From: Apodospora peruviana
Taxonomy: Eukaryota; Ascomycota; Sordariomycetes; Sordariales; Lasiosphaeriaceae
Direction: 5' to 3'
Length of the DNA stretch: 64,000 nt
Assembly: GCA_033439685.1 (NCBI GenBank)
Contig: JAUEDM010000004.1
Span: 2,542,001 to 2,606,000, forward strand
Shown here: positions 1 to 11,162 of the stretch, piece after piece
How the letters are laid out: every line of letters starts with the position of its first letter
How positions within the stretch are numbered: the first letter of the stretch is position 1
The notes under the pieces: model-generated
What the model was told of the DNA's origin: nothing
The model's database searches: none
Seen by the model: the letters and a program-made list of their open reading frames with translations, nothing else
Made by a program: the position numbers and the translations under genes

Positions 1-29
1 ACGAGGTTCAAATCCTCCCAAGTCCACAT
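1..29 (+). tRNA. possible 3' end of a tRNA (T-arm and acceptor strand)
   Basis: The window opens with a T-arm-like hairpin: a GAGG stem, loop TTCAAAT and the closing CCTC, followed by seven bases and an A that could be the 3' acceptor strand and discriminator. The 5' half would lie outside the window, so the isotype cannot be read. Against it, the outermost T-stem pair is C-C and no T-run terminator follows within 40 bases; the downstream sequence is A-rich on this strand. It may be a real tRNA end, a tRNA-derived fragment or chance. Confidence 0.3.
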
Positions 30-72
30 AAACAAAAATAAAAGGTGAAAAGCAGAGACAGGTGAAACAACA

Positions 73-2096
73 ATGAGCATGTTGGCTCAGCCAAAAATAC
101 CTCCCCGTATAGTAATACCCAGTCAAAGGAGACCCTCCATGACCATGAGTGCTGCTAGCGACCTGAAGTCGGAGGCGAAAACGAAGCCATCAAGTCAACT
201 CGGCAACCCCGATACCAAAAAGGAGCCCGCCAGGGACATGATAGCTGCAGCGGATATAGACGATGGTGAACAAGACGACTTCCACCCAGGACCCCGTCTC
301 TGGGCAATCATCATCGGACTTGGCGTGACCGGGCTCCTCACGGCGCTGGAGAACACGGTCGTTACGGTGGCTATGCCCTACATCATCTCCGACCTGGCCA
401 TGGGTGACGACTACGTGTGGGTGACCAACGCCTTCTTCGTCTGCAGCGCGGCCGTCCAGCCCCTGGTGGGCCAGCTGGCCAACGTCTTCGGCCGGAGATG
501 GATTATGCTGGCCAGCGTGGCCGTGTTCGCGCTCGGGAGTGGCATCTGCGGCGGCGCGGCAACGGGGGCCATGATGATTGCCGGGCGCGCGGTTCAGGGT
601 CTTGGATCGGGCGGGATAGGGTTGTTGAATGGTGAGTTTTTTTTTTTTTTTTTTTTTTTTTTTAGTTTTTTTTTTTCTCTTCTTACGAATCTGGAAACCA
701 AAAACTGATCGGCGAGTCTCATCAGAAATCATTGTCTCCGACCTGGTTCCCCTCCGTTACAGGGGAAACTACATCGGCGTGATCCTGTCCATCTACGGAG
801 TCGGCACAACCCTGGGCCCCTTCATCGGAGGCTCCATCGTGGCCACGACGACCTGGCGCTGGATCTTTTACCTCAACCTCCCCATTGCCGGCGCTTCCCT
901 CGCCCTCTTGTTTGTCTTCCTCCGGGTCAACTATCGGAGGGACATGACGTTTGCCGAAAAGGTTCGGCGCATCGACCTCCTGGGCAACGGTGTCTTGGTC
1001 GCTTCGACCGTATCCATTCTGTACGCACTTGCTTACGCCGGGGCCAGTTACAGCTGGCAAGATTGGCATGTGCTTGTGCCTCTGTTGGTTGGGTTCCTGG
1101 GCATCTTTCTCTTTGCCTACACCCAGGCTGGCGGCGGCTGGTTGACCGCTGCCGAGCCCGTGATGCCGCCTCGGCTGTTCAAGGGTCGAACTGCCATCAT
1201 CGTGAGCATCAATACGTTCATCAACTCGGCCTTGACGTTTTGGGCCGTCTTCTTCCTGGTACGTATAAGTCGCTTATATCAATGATCGCGCTTGCCATGA
1301 CTGACTTGGCCTCGAACAGCCCGTTTTCTTCCAGGCCGTTCTCCTCTTTGGGCCTCAGCACGCAGGCGTAGCCCTCCTGCCCATGTCCCTGGTAGCCATT
1401 CCCGGTGCAGCTCTGGCAGCAGCAGCAATAAGCCGGTGGGGGCGTTATAAGCCGGTCCACGTGGTTGGGTTCGCCATCTTCATGCTCGGCCTCGGCCTGT
1501 TCACCCTCCAGGACCCGGTATCAAGCACGGCGCAGTGGGCTTCTTATCAGTGCATCTGCGCCCTGGGCGGTGGTGTCCTGCTCAACTCGCAGCTGCCAGC
1601 CTTTCAGAGCACTGTTCCCGAGAGGGATCAAGCGGCGGCCTCGGCTGCTTGGAGCTTTATACGGAGTGTCGGGTGGGTATGGGGCGTTGCTATCCCAGCG
1701 AGTATCTTCAACAGCCGGATCGGGGAGTTGGTTGGCTCGGGGCTGATTTCAGATCCCGTGGCGGCAAAAATGTTGGCTACTGGGGGAGCATATGGCGCGG
1801 CGTCGGCTGCGCAGGTTGAGCAGTTTCCGGACATGGTTCAAGCGGAGATGCGTTGGGTGTACACCCTCGCTTTACGTCGTGTCTTTCAGATATCGATAGC
1901 CTTTGCGGGGGTTGGGTTTCTGCTGTCCCTTTTCGAGGATGAGATTGTGCTTCGGAAGAGGCTGGATACCGAATTTGGGCTCAAGCATGAGAATGATCGG
2001 TATAATCGCGCGAAGGGTATTGATGCTGGAACGGATTCTGATCCCGTGGGTGATGGAAAAGATGCGGCGGCTGGGGATGTGGTGCAGGGAGTTTGA
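73..2096 (+). CDS. MFS multidrug transporter, DHA2 (14-TM) family, 3 exons
   Basis: Predicted plasma-membrane drug:H+ antiporter of the major facilitator superfamily, 622 residues. Exons are 73-631, 726-1258 and 1320-2096; both junctions keep frame and restore the segments NEIIVSDLVP and FFLPVFFQAVLLF. An acidic cytoplasmic N-terminus of about 75 residues precedes TM1 (LTALENTVVTVAMP, the DHA2 motif after TM1). The motif-A-like segment GQLANVFGRRW and motif C (GSGGIGLLN) follow, and further hydrophobic segments fill the length expected for 14 TMs. The first intron (94 nt) contains T27-AG-T11. An enoyl reductase and a dioxygenase follow on the same strand, so export of a cluster product is one reasonable inference; general drug efflux is the other. 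Family assignment is firm, the substrate unknown. Confidence 0.9.
637..676 (+). repeat. poly-T tract T27-AG-T11 inside MFS intron 1
   Basis: A 27-base T run, AG, then 11 T lie directly after the GTGAGT donor of the first MFS intron. The acceptor used (ATCAG at 721-725) is the one that restores the conserved protein. Length polymorphism or assembly uncertainty is likely here. Confidence 0.95.
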
Positions 2097-2587
2097 TACC
2101 ATGCCCACCTGGATAGATACCTACCTGAGTCCTGTATATCGAATCTGAGTGACAATTCAAGAAAGGACTCTTGGTACAATAAGTGCCTACTTGGTAGATT
2201 GAGGGACTTTCTTGACTCGCAGGTTCCCGTCTTGTACTACCGTTATTGCTTTTCTCCGTCTCCAGGTCTCTGTGGCCAAGTTGTGCCGCGAACGATTACT
2301 CTCAGGGTAAAAAGTGACGGTGTTGAACTACCCGAATGGGAATGATAAATGTCATGCAACCCACCGATCTCCTGTGGCACAGGGAACCTCCGTGCATAAT
2401 CATACCGCTTGGTACTCGAATCATCAGACATCAATAAACATATTTGTCCACCCCCCTTCAATGTATAATAAACCACCTCGAGCTTACAAAGTATCACAGT
2501 TAAACACATCCACATAGTTAGAATCGGTGACATAAACCTCTACCAACAGGACTGCCGAGTGCCTGCCTGTCTACTCACACCGACGCC
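2097..2587. other. intergenic region, MFS to enoyl reductase
   Basis: About 490 bases hold the MFS 3' untranslated region and the promoter of the reductase. I see no supported gene; short open frames on both strands lack family motifs. Confidence 0.6.
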
Positions 2588-3670
2588 ATGAAGCTACCCA
2601 GCTTGCAGAAAGCCATAACCCAGTCCATAGACGGCTCACCCCAACTAACCGATTCTGTGCCCCTGCCATCCCTCAAACCCGGCACTGTAATCGTCAAGAC
2701 GGTCGCGGTAGCCCTGAACCCAACCGACAACAAGATGGGCGCGGCCTTCCCGACCCCCGGCGCCCTGGTCGGGACAGACTTTTCCGGCACCATTGTGGCC
2801 ATCCACCACGACACCAAGACATATTTCGTCGTCGGCGATCGCGTGTGCGGCGCGGTGCACGGCTCGAACCCGGGAAATCCCTCCAACGGGGCGTTTGCCG
2901 AGTACGTCCGCATCAGACCCGAGCTGTTATACCGGGTACCAGCGAGCGGCATGACAATGAAGGAGGCCGCCACGCTGGGCATCGGCCTAGCCACCAACAT
3001 CATGGCGCTGTGGGATAGCTCGGCGCTGGGGCTCGGGGGTTTCACGCCCGAGTCCCCGGCGCCGGACCCCGGGTTTCCGGTTTTGGTATACGGCGGCAGC
3101 ACGGCGACGGGCACGCTCGCGATCCAACTCCTCCGCCTGTCCGGGCTCGACCCGATCGTGACGTGCAGCCCTCGGAATTTCGAGCTGGTGCGGTCCCGCG
3201 GTGCTAGTCCCGACTCGGTATTCGACTATGTCGACCCCGGCCTGGTGGACAGCATCAAGAAGCGCGCGGGTGGCAGGCTGAAGTACGCATACGATTGCAT
3301 CGGCGACGCCACTTCGGCGGCGCACTGCTATGCCGCGCTGAGTCGGCTCGGGGGCCGATACGTGTGTCTGGAGAAGGTTCCCGACGAGGTGCTGCACAAG
3401 CGTCGCGCGGTGCGGTCGAAGCTCGTGATCGCGTATGAGGCGAACGGGGAGCATGTCCCGCTTCCTGAACCATGGGGGACCAAGGCCGATCCCACCAAGT
3501 TCGCCCTTGCTGCCGGGTGCACTGGCATGTTGCAGAGACTGCTGGATCAGGGTCTCTTGAAGACGCATCCGGTACAGGAGGTTGAGGGCGGGCTCGAGGG
3601 AGCCTTGCGGGGATTGAAGCTGCTCAAGTCGGGCGAGGTGTGGGGGAAGAAGTTGGTGGTTGCTTTGTAG
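2588..3670 (+). CDS. trans-acting enoyl reductase (LovC-like), MDR superfamily
   Basis: Intronless 360-residue NADPH-dependent reductase of the zinc-independent medium-chain dehydrogenase/reductase family. It matches stand-alone enoyl reductases that work in trans with fungal highly reducing polyketide synthases or PKS-NRPS enzymes. An N-terminal GroES-like fold contains ALNPTDNKMG and the GTDFSGTIV segment. The Rossmann half carries VLVYGGSTATGTLAIQL, a nucleotide-binding loop typical of this subgroup, and CSPRNFELV. No zinc-ligand cysteine cluster is visible. Length is normal for LovC/CcsC-type proteins. No PKS is present in the window, so the partner may lie to the left or be absent. ToxD-like oxidoreductases share this fold and cannot be excluded. 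Confidence 0.88.
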   Translation: MKLPSLQKAITQSIDGSPQLTDSVPLPSLKPGTVIVKTVAVALNPTDNKMGAAFPTPGALVGTDFSGTIVAIHHDTKTYFVVGDRVCGAVHGSNPGNPSNGAFAEYVRIRPELLYRVPASGMTMKEAATLGIGLATNIMALWDSSALGLGGFTPESPAPDPGFPVLVYGGSTATGTLAIQLLRLSGLDPIVTCSPRNFELVRSRGASPDSVFDYVDPGLVDSIKKRAGGRLKYAYDCIGDATSAAHCYAALSRLGGRYVCLEKVPDEVLHKRRAVRSKLVIAYEANGEHVPLPEPWGTKADPTKFALAAGCTGMLQRLLDQGLLKTHPVQEVEGGLEGALRGLKLLKSGEVWGKKLVVAL

Positions 3671-4170
3671 TTGTTACTATCGCACAGGGGATTGAGGTAC
3701 ATGAAATTCCTCCTGCGCTTTCAAATAAAGACTGCCCCGGCTTTAAACGTCTTATGACTCGTTTCGTCTTTCCAATCATCCCTTGCCATTTGATGTTCCT
3801 CTGAACCAGTGTTGGCTTTCCTTGTCCCTTACCGTGCCAACATCTTACGCCGCGTCTGATCCCTCACGTCAGCTGTTTTCCTATTTGCCCAATTTCCGAT
3901 TCACTGGAGCCTTACCAAAGTTTAAGGCCGGCTTACACGTGGATTAATGGAACGACATCCTTGCCGCCAAGCCATCATCCATGAAGCCGGAACGAAACGC
4001 TGGGAAATGTAGCACCGTAAACCGTGCTTGTTTCCGGGGAAATTGGACTATAAACGCCCCCGTCCCGACGTCCTGGGTATGGGACAGACCTCGCCCCTTT
4101 CAACTCCACGTCTTCGTCCGTAACCCAAACTCCATACCTTGATTCAACAGTGACTTACCACGGAATCAAG
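3671..4170. other. intergenic region with promoter of the dioxygenase
   Basis: 500 bases with no supported gene. It contains the downstream gene's promoter, including a TATA-like element. Confidence 0.6.
4049..4055 (+). promoter_or_regulatory. TATA-like element upstream of the PhyH gene
   Basis: TATAAAC lies about 120 bases before the ATG at 4171, a plausible spacing for a fungal TATA box. No transcript evidence is available. Confidence 0.4.
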
Positions 4171-5187
4171 ATGAAGCCCTCACAGCAGCCGATCCACGAC
4201 CCGCAAGCCGCCGACGCGCCGCCAGCAGATTACTACCAGCGCAAAGAAAAGCCGCTGCCCACCGACCCAGCCCTACGTTCCCTCGTCACACGCGTGCTCG
4301 AGGACGGCTACGTGATCATCCCCAACGCCTTCAGCGAAGCCGAAGCCGTCAAAGCCAAAGCCGAGATCCAGCGCCTCCACGGCGCCGCGCCCCGTGGCGG
4401 TCACAACCCCTTCGACGGCTTCAAGACCAATCGCATCCTCGCACTGCTGGGCAAGACCCGGGTGTTCGACAAGTTCTGCCTGCTGCCACAGGTGCACGCG
4501 CTGAACGAGTACTTTCTCGACCCGGACTACCTCATCTACATCATGGAGAGCATCACGATCAACCCGGGCGAGAAGGCGCAGACGCTGCACCACGACGACG
4601 CCGTGACGGGACTGCAGCGGCCGCGGAAACCGGTCACCGCCGCGACCATGATCGTGCTGGATGATTATACGGAACTCAACGGGGCGACGCGGCTGATCCC
4701 GGGCAGCCACAGGTGGGGCAGCGACAGGATCGGGCAGGAGAGTGAGGCGATTTCGGCCGTCTGTCCGCGGGGCAGTGTTATTTATTTCCTCGGCACCACG
4801 TGGCATGCCGGCGGCGCAAACAGGTCCGATAAACCCCGGTACGCGGCGACGATCCAGTACTGCCAGCCGTATATCCGGCCGCTGGAGAACCTGATGATTG
4901 CCGTCGACCCTAGGAGGGCGCTGTCCGGCGAGATACCCAAGAAGATTGTGGATATGATGGGCTACCGGAGTGCGGTGCCATTCATTGGATACGGTGAGTC
5001 TCGGGTTTTCTGTTGATGGGATGGTGATGACGACGAAAGCTGACTTTGGCTGTAACTGTGATTAGCGGATGGCATGAATCCCAAAAAGGCGACAAGCAGG
5101 CTGGTTCGCTGGCTGCAGGGTCCGATCGACTATAACCAGCCGACCTTTGCGTCGGAGAAGGGCGAGAAGGAGCGGGCTAAGCTTTAG
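4171..5187 (+). CDS. phytanoyl-CoA dioxygenase (PhyH) family Fe(II)/2-oxoglutarate oxygenase
   Basis: Predicted non-haem iron, 2-oxoglutarate-dependent oxygenase of 314 residues in two exons (4171-4993, 5066-5187; 72-nt intron, frame kept). The iron-binding facial triad is readable: the HxD pair in QTLHHDDAVTG and the distal His in TTWHAGGAN, with the 2-oxoglutarate-binding Arg probably in RSDKPRYAA. The exon-2 tail reads ADGMNPKK and ends in a charged region. I chose the ATG at 4171 because the frame upstream has no earlier ATG. PhyH enzymes of this kind often hydroxylate fungal natural products. Its position behind the exporter and enoyl reductase fits a tailoring role, though that is inference. 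Confidence 0.88.
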
Positions 5188-5460
5188 TTGTGGCGTATAA
5201 TGAATATAATGTGAGCATGTGTTGATGTCACTCCATTGATGGAAGAGCCGGGAGTTCATACAGACAGGTAAGGTAGGTATGTATGTAGACGAAGAAAAGG
5301 GGAAAAGCAGAATATCGCATCGTAGCCACTAAAATGATCAGAAAAGACATGTTACTAGCTGCGACTCGTTTCGATCGAGTGACCTCACCATGTTGCTTTT
5401 TTGTTAATAGGTATGCAGTCGTCTCGACATCAACCCAATCCGACGGCGCCAAGATGTCGG

Positions 5461-7433
5461 CTATGTTCCTAACCGTGCAATATACCACTCAGCCGAGTCG
5501 TCGGCCTCGACTTCCTGTTCCATATCAATTGTCTGCCCAGGTTCTAGAAAATACTGTGAGATGCCCAGAGCGCGATCATGGCATGTCACCAGCAACTTGA
5601 AGATGACACCATCCCTCCGATTGTTCGCCATCCTCACGAGCCGTCTGATAACCGTATCCGTCGCATCACGATGCAGAGAACTCATCTCGTATACGGTTGG
5701 CTCATCAATGATACACACCACCACCACGCCCGCCGACAGCTGATTAACTAGTTCGCGGAAGACGACGCACATCACATTCAGCTTTCGCCTCTTGATAGCC
5801 TGCCAATCCGCTCCTGTCAGGAACCCAAGGTCGGCCTCGATGCCGCGCTCTCCCATCTGGCACAGGAGCTGGCCGACGAGGCTTGCCATCAGCTCCACTA
5901 GCGGAGACGAGGACACGCCGCCCACGCCCATGACAGGCCGATGTCGATCGCACAAGTAAGCGACGGAAAACGCAGGGGAGGCTGATGCCATGGTCTGAGC
6001 GAGTTCGGCCGCAACACGTGTCAGGGGAGAAACACCCTCAGCGGTGGCGAGGTCGGCACGACCGTTGACCAGCAGGGCGGACGAACGCTGGTTCTCAACA
6101 AGGAAGGTTCTGAAACCGTCATGGCGGACCATAGCGGCCGCGCGGGCTTTCGGCTCTTCGTCGAGGAGTTGGCCTAGGCGGAGATATGCAGAGACATCCT
6201 CTATGACCACATCAGGGTGATACGCAGTCAGTGCAAGCAAGGTCTGCGCAGCGTCAGTTGCCGGGCCTTGTTTATGGGATTGGCGGTCCGAGTTTCTCTC
6301 GGCAGACGGTAAACTTGGATTGTGGCTGGTTGTTTCCATCGCTCTGATAAATTCATCGGGTGCTGGACGCCAAGTTTGTGATTCTATGGACCGTCTAGCG
6401 TGATCTCCGGTGCCGCCGTTGCCTGGCTTCTTGTTAGATAAAAGTCTGGATGTTGCGTTTTGATACTTACGGTGAACTAGCATGCCGTAAATGGATTCCA
6501 ACAGGTGTAGGGCCTGCTCTGAATTCTCTTGTGTTGCTGAAATCACAGAACCTTGGCTTTGCAGCCGGACGGCGAGTAGCTGGTTCGCCTCCTCCCTGAT
6601 CCTGGCCATGTGAGTCCTAATGGCTTCTAAACTTTCAAAGAGTTCGCGCTTATATGTCGACTGTTTTAGTAGGGGTTCATACGCCCTTCCTATTCACACA
6701 ATTAGTACGCTGCCGCCTGGGACTTGATTAGGCGAACGGATCATACTGATGGTGCTATCTCCGAAGAATTGCATGATATGAGTGAGTGTTCCAATGGCAG
6801 CTCGGAATAAGTTGAATGTCATCTTCTCTAGTGCCTCCCTGCCGACGTCCTTGTAGATATCAAGGTATTTGCGAGCACTCCCCATGATATAAGGGATCTC
6901 GGAAAGTGCCTCAAAGACAGCCTGCTCGACTTTGACAGACTGTCCTGCGGCCTGGATACATATCAGTACAGAGCAAAGGAATTCGTTAGTTGATTGGAAG
7001 TAGGCTTACCCCCAGAACCAGACGAAAGACACCGCATATGCTTGAGCCATAGTCTCCGGCTGGCAGGAGATCGAGCCAGCTCTCAAAGGCGGCAGCGTTC
7101 TGCTTGATTTTATCGAGATGTGTGGCTACCTTGGAGCTCTTCTTGGACGCCGCAGCCCAGCCGTCTGCTGTCTGATGCACTTCTTGCATCACTTGGTCCC
7201 ACTTGCAACAGCGCAAGTCAGTAGTTACTGTCCTCTCCTCCGACTTGTTTTGCAGCTTCTTCTGGACTTGGTCCATCAGAACAAAGAGTCGTTCTTTCTC
7301 TCCGTCGACTTGCGACCACAGGTCTGCACTGAGTTCAACTCCATCAGAACCTATCACAGCACTAGGACTCCCTGATCGCGACTTACCTGATCAGGCTTTC
7401 CTGAGCCTGGCTCTGTGCAAGGGCAACCGCCAT
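5461..7433 (-). CDS. DUF7708 STAND-like protein, 5 exons
   Basis: 583-residue protein built from exons 7433-7387, 7328-7010, 6951-6747, 6689-6471 and 6422-5461; all phases agree. Residues about 20-100 look coiled-coil, then comes a DUF7708-type helical domain with LLPAGDYGSSICGVFRLVLG and the helices after KYLDIYKDVGREA. The C-terminal half has ALLVNGRADLATAEG where related proteins have a P-loop, but no GxxGxGK[ST], and VVVVCIIDEPTVYE as a Walker-B-like strand, followed by VIFKLLVTCHD. It therefore resembles fungal STAND/NACHT proteins with a degenerate nucleotide site and no repeat sensor. The last intron (48 nt) is a multiple of three without a stop, so its retention would add 16 residues. 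The gene is divergent from an AAA+ gene. A related relic lies at 11.16-11.49 kb. Confidence 0.8.
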
Positions 7434-7758
7434 TGATGTCTTCGAGTATCACGGCGGGGCGGCGATGGGAGTTTTTTGTGCCTTGTTCACGATAGCCTGA
7501 GCGGAGAGATGAGTGGCGGTTACCTAGGCACCGGTTAGGCACCAGTGAAGACTGAGACGGCGGCCTCATGTAGGTTGGAGCTAGTACTGTAGGCAGGGGT
7601 TTGAGGGAAATGATTGGTGTAACGTTGCGCGGCCCTGTCTAAAATGAGGGGTCACCATAATCCCGCGCTCGCGCAACCTCAACTGAACTCTATCAATTTC
7701 ATCACAACTTATCTTCATACTTTTACATTTCGACAAGGATCAATTCAATTCACACGTC
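7434..7758. promoter_or_regulatory. shared divergent promoter of the DUF7708 and AAA+ genes
   Basis: Only 325 bases separate the two start codons, which face away from each other, so both promoters must lie here or overlap. I see no clear TATA box or recognisable factor site. Confidence 0.55.
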
Positions 7759-10700
7759 ATGTTACCCTCTACGGAGAATGGAACGGATATTGAGACCAGC
7801 GCCGCAGTGGAGAATGTCGCACCGTCCTCCCAGAGCGCGACTGGAGAGGCACTCGTCAAGGATGTGGAAGCAGCCCGTCAGCTCTTAAGAGCAGTCCAAG
7901 ATGCACCTATCGAGAGCGAAAAGATTGCCCAATCTAAAGCTCAAACGTCTCAGTATAGCACGCTCGGCGCCGAGCTGCTCCGTAAGTGTGACACCCCTGG
8001 CAAGAAACAGATGTGTAAATTATTAAAAATCCTATTCCACAGGGAATGAAAAAGAAGAAGGCATCGTGCATTCTCGGTCACACCAGGCTGTCCTCCATCT
8101 CACCTTCACCGAGATGAGGATCAGGAACCTCGAGGAACAGCTTCTGCAGTTGGAAGAGGCCGTCCGGGGCATGCCGTCCGACTTTCGGGTAAAGAGGAAG
8201 AAGAAAAAATTTGAAGTACACCGACACTCGATCCAGCGTTCATCTATAGGCCAGTTCCGCATTACTGCGCGGTATTTTGACGTGCCCGTCGAACAACGGC
8301 CGGCCATAGAACTTCTTGTCGCCGATCCGATGGTCAAGTCGGCGGCGAGTGGGGATTTCGGGCCGCCCGCTCGCCGAACTACCGGGCTCGACGACGCGAC
8401 AGGCAGCCCCCAGGTCCCCGAGAGGATCAGGATCCGGTCGCGCCAGTTGATCGCGCATTTCGATCGCCTCGTGCGGGGTGACATGTCCAAGCTTACCCAA
8501 GAGTTTGAGAACAAGGGCAGAACTGAACACTCTCCGGTTCTATTTCTGAGGCCCTTCAAGTTCTTCACGACGTATGAAAAGCAGATCCGGGACAGCGTCC
8601 AGGAAGTTCAGGATCTCATCAATAGGGAAGCCGAGGAGCTCGCCGCCATGGACGAAGAGGCACGCAGGAAATTTGACCATGATCGGGAATACAATAACCA
8701 AGACCTCCTTGAGGACCTAAAGCTGCTTGTCATGGTGCTTGATACTGACCTCAAGCCTGTCTTCGACCTTCGGCATCATATCAGAAACGCCACCCTAACT
8801 GAGATTGAGTACCTAGATCTATGGCATCTGTTTGAGCGGGGGGACTACGTCATCAGCAAGTCGAGCCCCGACTTCGCATACCGCGTCGTGAATTACACGG
8901 GCGGGCGCGACATCTTGGTCGACCGTACCGGCAAGGAGGAAAACGATAAAGCCCGACGAAACGCTCGCGTTGACGGATTCTTGGTTGAGTGCTTCAGTCT
9001 TACTTACAACGGGTCCGATTATGTGCCTACCCTGAAGAAGATCTCGATCCGCAAGTTTCGTGGCAGACAACCCATCTCGTCGCTGCCCGTGTACCCATTG
9101 AAGTTCGACCCAAATGCCCACTACGTCCGCAAACGTCTCATTGAGCAGGGCAATCAGTATCTCGACCTGACTTGCTCGCCCTTCTGCCACAGAGTTTTAA
9201 CAGGGGAAACGCTCGACGAGCCGTCCCACAATGTTGACGGACAGGTTATCGTTGATGTCAGCCTAGCGGTCAACAACATGGTCGAATGGCGTCCAAAGAC
9301 AAACATCGCCGAGGACGAACTAACGCTGGGCGACGAGCGTGAGACGCACGAGCCGTCATACTGCAGCCACGATAGATCCCTAGAAGGTTGCTGCGGGGCG
9401 GACAGGATCCAGAAAGACCTGGAGATGGACAAATTGGACCTCAACAGCTATCTGCGGGATCATGGCCGGCTCCTGGGACCACGGAGGGTGGATGAGATAT
9501 CGGAAGATGAGCGCGTCATCCTGCCGCACTGCATCCACGGCTTCGTGCTGAGGAGTCGACAGTGGGTTACGCTCCGAACGGCCGATCTGTCCGAAGTGAA
9601 ATTCGAGAACGAGTTTGATGATCTGATACTCCCAGAGAAGCACAAACGGACCGTGCAGGCACTGGTCCAGACTCACGAAAGCGCCCGCACCAAGTCGGCA
9701 GGTTCGGCAACTGTGGCTTCTGCGCTTGACCTCGTCAAGGGGAAGGGGGCCGGTCTTATCTTGCTGCTTCATGGAGAGCCTGGCAAGTATCTGTCCCCTG
9801 CTAACTAACCCTCACAGTGCACCAAGCTAACTACCAATAGGCGTCGGAAAGACGCTGACAGCCGAATGCGTGGCCGATGTGACGAAGCGACCTCTCTATC
9901 CCATAACGTGTGGAGACATCGGCGAGACGGCAATGGAGGTCGAGAAAAACCTGCAATACAACTTCAAGCTCGCCCACAAATGGGGTTGTGTACTCTTGCT
10001 CGACGAGGCCGATGTGTTCTTGGCTAAGCGCAACAAAACGGATCTCCGCCGCAATGCTGTAACCAGCGTCTTCCTCCGGAGTCTCGAGTATTACGCCGGT
10101 ATTCTGTTTCTGACAACCAACCGCGTCGGCAGCATCGACCCAGCGTTCAAGTCGCGCATTCACATGAGCTTGTTTTACCCACACATTGACCTCGAAACGA
10201 CTCTCCGGCTGTACGAGGTGTTTATCCGCAGAACCAAGGAGGAACAGGAGCGGTCGGGCTCGTTCCTCTTCAAGATCAACCAGAAGCAGCTGTTGCGGTT
10301 TGCCGAGCGTCATTTCCGGAAACTGGAGAAGCGTGGGTTGGGCACCTGGAACGGTCGCCAGATTCGAAACGCCTTCCAGACGGCCATCGCGCTGGCAGAG
10401 CACGAAAGCCAGCAGTCGGAGCCGAGCGAACCCCGCCCCGTTCTTGGCAAGCGCCAATTCCACATCGTGGCCGACGGCTCTGAGGAATTTGACCACTATC
10501 TCTACCAAACGCTCGGCGCCATCGACTCAGACATTGCGAGCCGTGAGCAACTCAGGTCGGACCGTTTCACAAGCGGTGGCGGTCAATCGACTCAAATGTC
10601 GTCCGCTACCACTTCTACTTCGAAGCCGGCTTATCAGATGGTCAGGGTCAATGCACAGAGGACCAAGAACCGGGAGAGCACGGACGAGAGCGACGAGGAT

Positions 10701-10889
10701 AGTGACGATGACAACAGCGACGAGGAATCGGATGACGAAAGCCTGAGTATGAGAGGCTTAATTGTACCAGGTGTGGCTGGTGGACGTTCGTCGGCGTTGG
10801 GCAGGCAGGGTAGAGCCAAGAATAGTCCTACGACAGGCTCGATCGAGGAGTACGAGGAGTACCTGCGGCAGAAGCGGAACAAGAAGTAA
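7759..10889 (+). CDS. large AAA+ ATPase, DUF7025 type, 3 exons
   Basis: 1,003-residue protein from exons 7759-7981, 8043-9782 and 9841-10889. The N-terminal half (roughly residues 75-620) contains a coiled region and the DUF7025-like domain that precedes AAA modules in many fungal proteins (VNYTGGRDILVD, WRPKTN and HGFVLRSRQW segments). The AAA core follows: Walker A GEPGVGKT at 652-659, Walker B LLLDEAD at 706-712, and sensor segment LFLTTNRVGSIDPAFKSR. The C-terminus is acidic (runs of D/E) and ends in a basic tail. The second intron (9783-9840) uses a GC donor (G|GCAAGT) and cuts the Walker A glycine codon; with normal GT-AG choices the motif is lost. Role unknown; remodelling ATPase by family. 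Confidence 0.87.
9783..9840 (+). other. GC-AG intron inside the Walker A motif
   Basis: Splicing at G|GCAAGT and AATAG| joins GEPG to VGKT in frame. The 58-nt intron carries GCTAACTAAC and GCTAAC branch-site candidates. Unspliced, the frame ends eight codons after the donor. Confidence 0.8.
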
Positions 10890-11162
10890 ACTATCCACCA
10901 ACCTAGCCACTCCTAGCTTCCGAGAGTGGGACAGCACGATTCGTAAGTTCCATCAAGAGATGGGCCCCGACATCTGGTTTCTCAAACGTTCAGTTTCTAT
11001 ACGTTTTGTGATTCCCACCGTCTCCCGTATTGATCAAAGACATTTGTGGCGATGGATCTTTAGAAGGTAGTATTTGCAGCTGTGGCTAAGATTGTATCTT
11101 TGTTCGTGCGCTTTGGTGATGACAGCTCCGCAGGTCAAGCGGCTCCTTAACGGTGGTGGTGC
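10890..11162. other. intergenic sequence after the AAA+ gene
   Basis: 3' flank of the AAA+ gene with no supported gene; it merges into a decayed STAND-like segment on the same strand. Confidence 0.5.
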
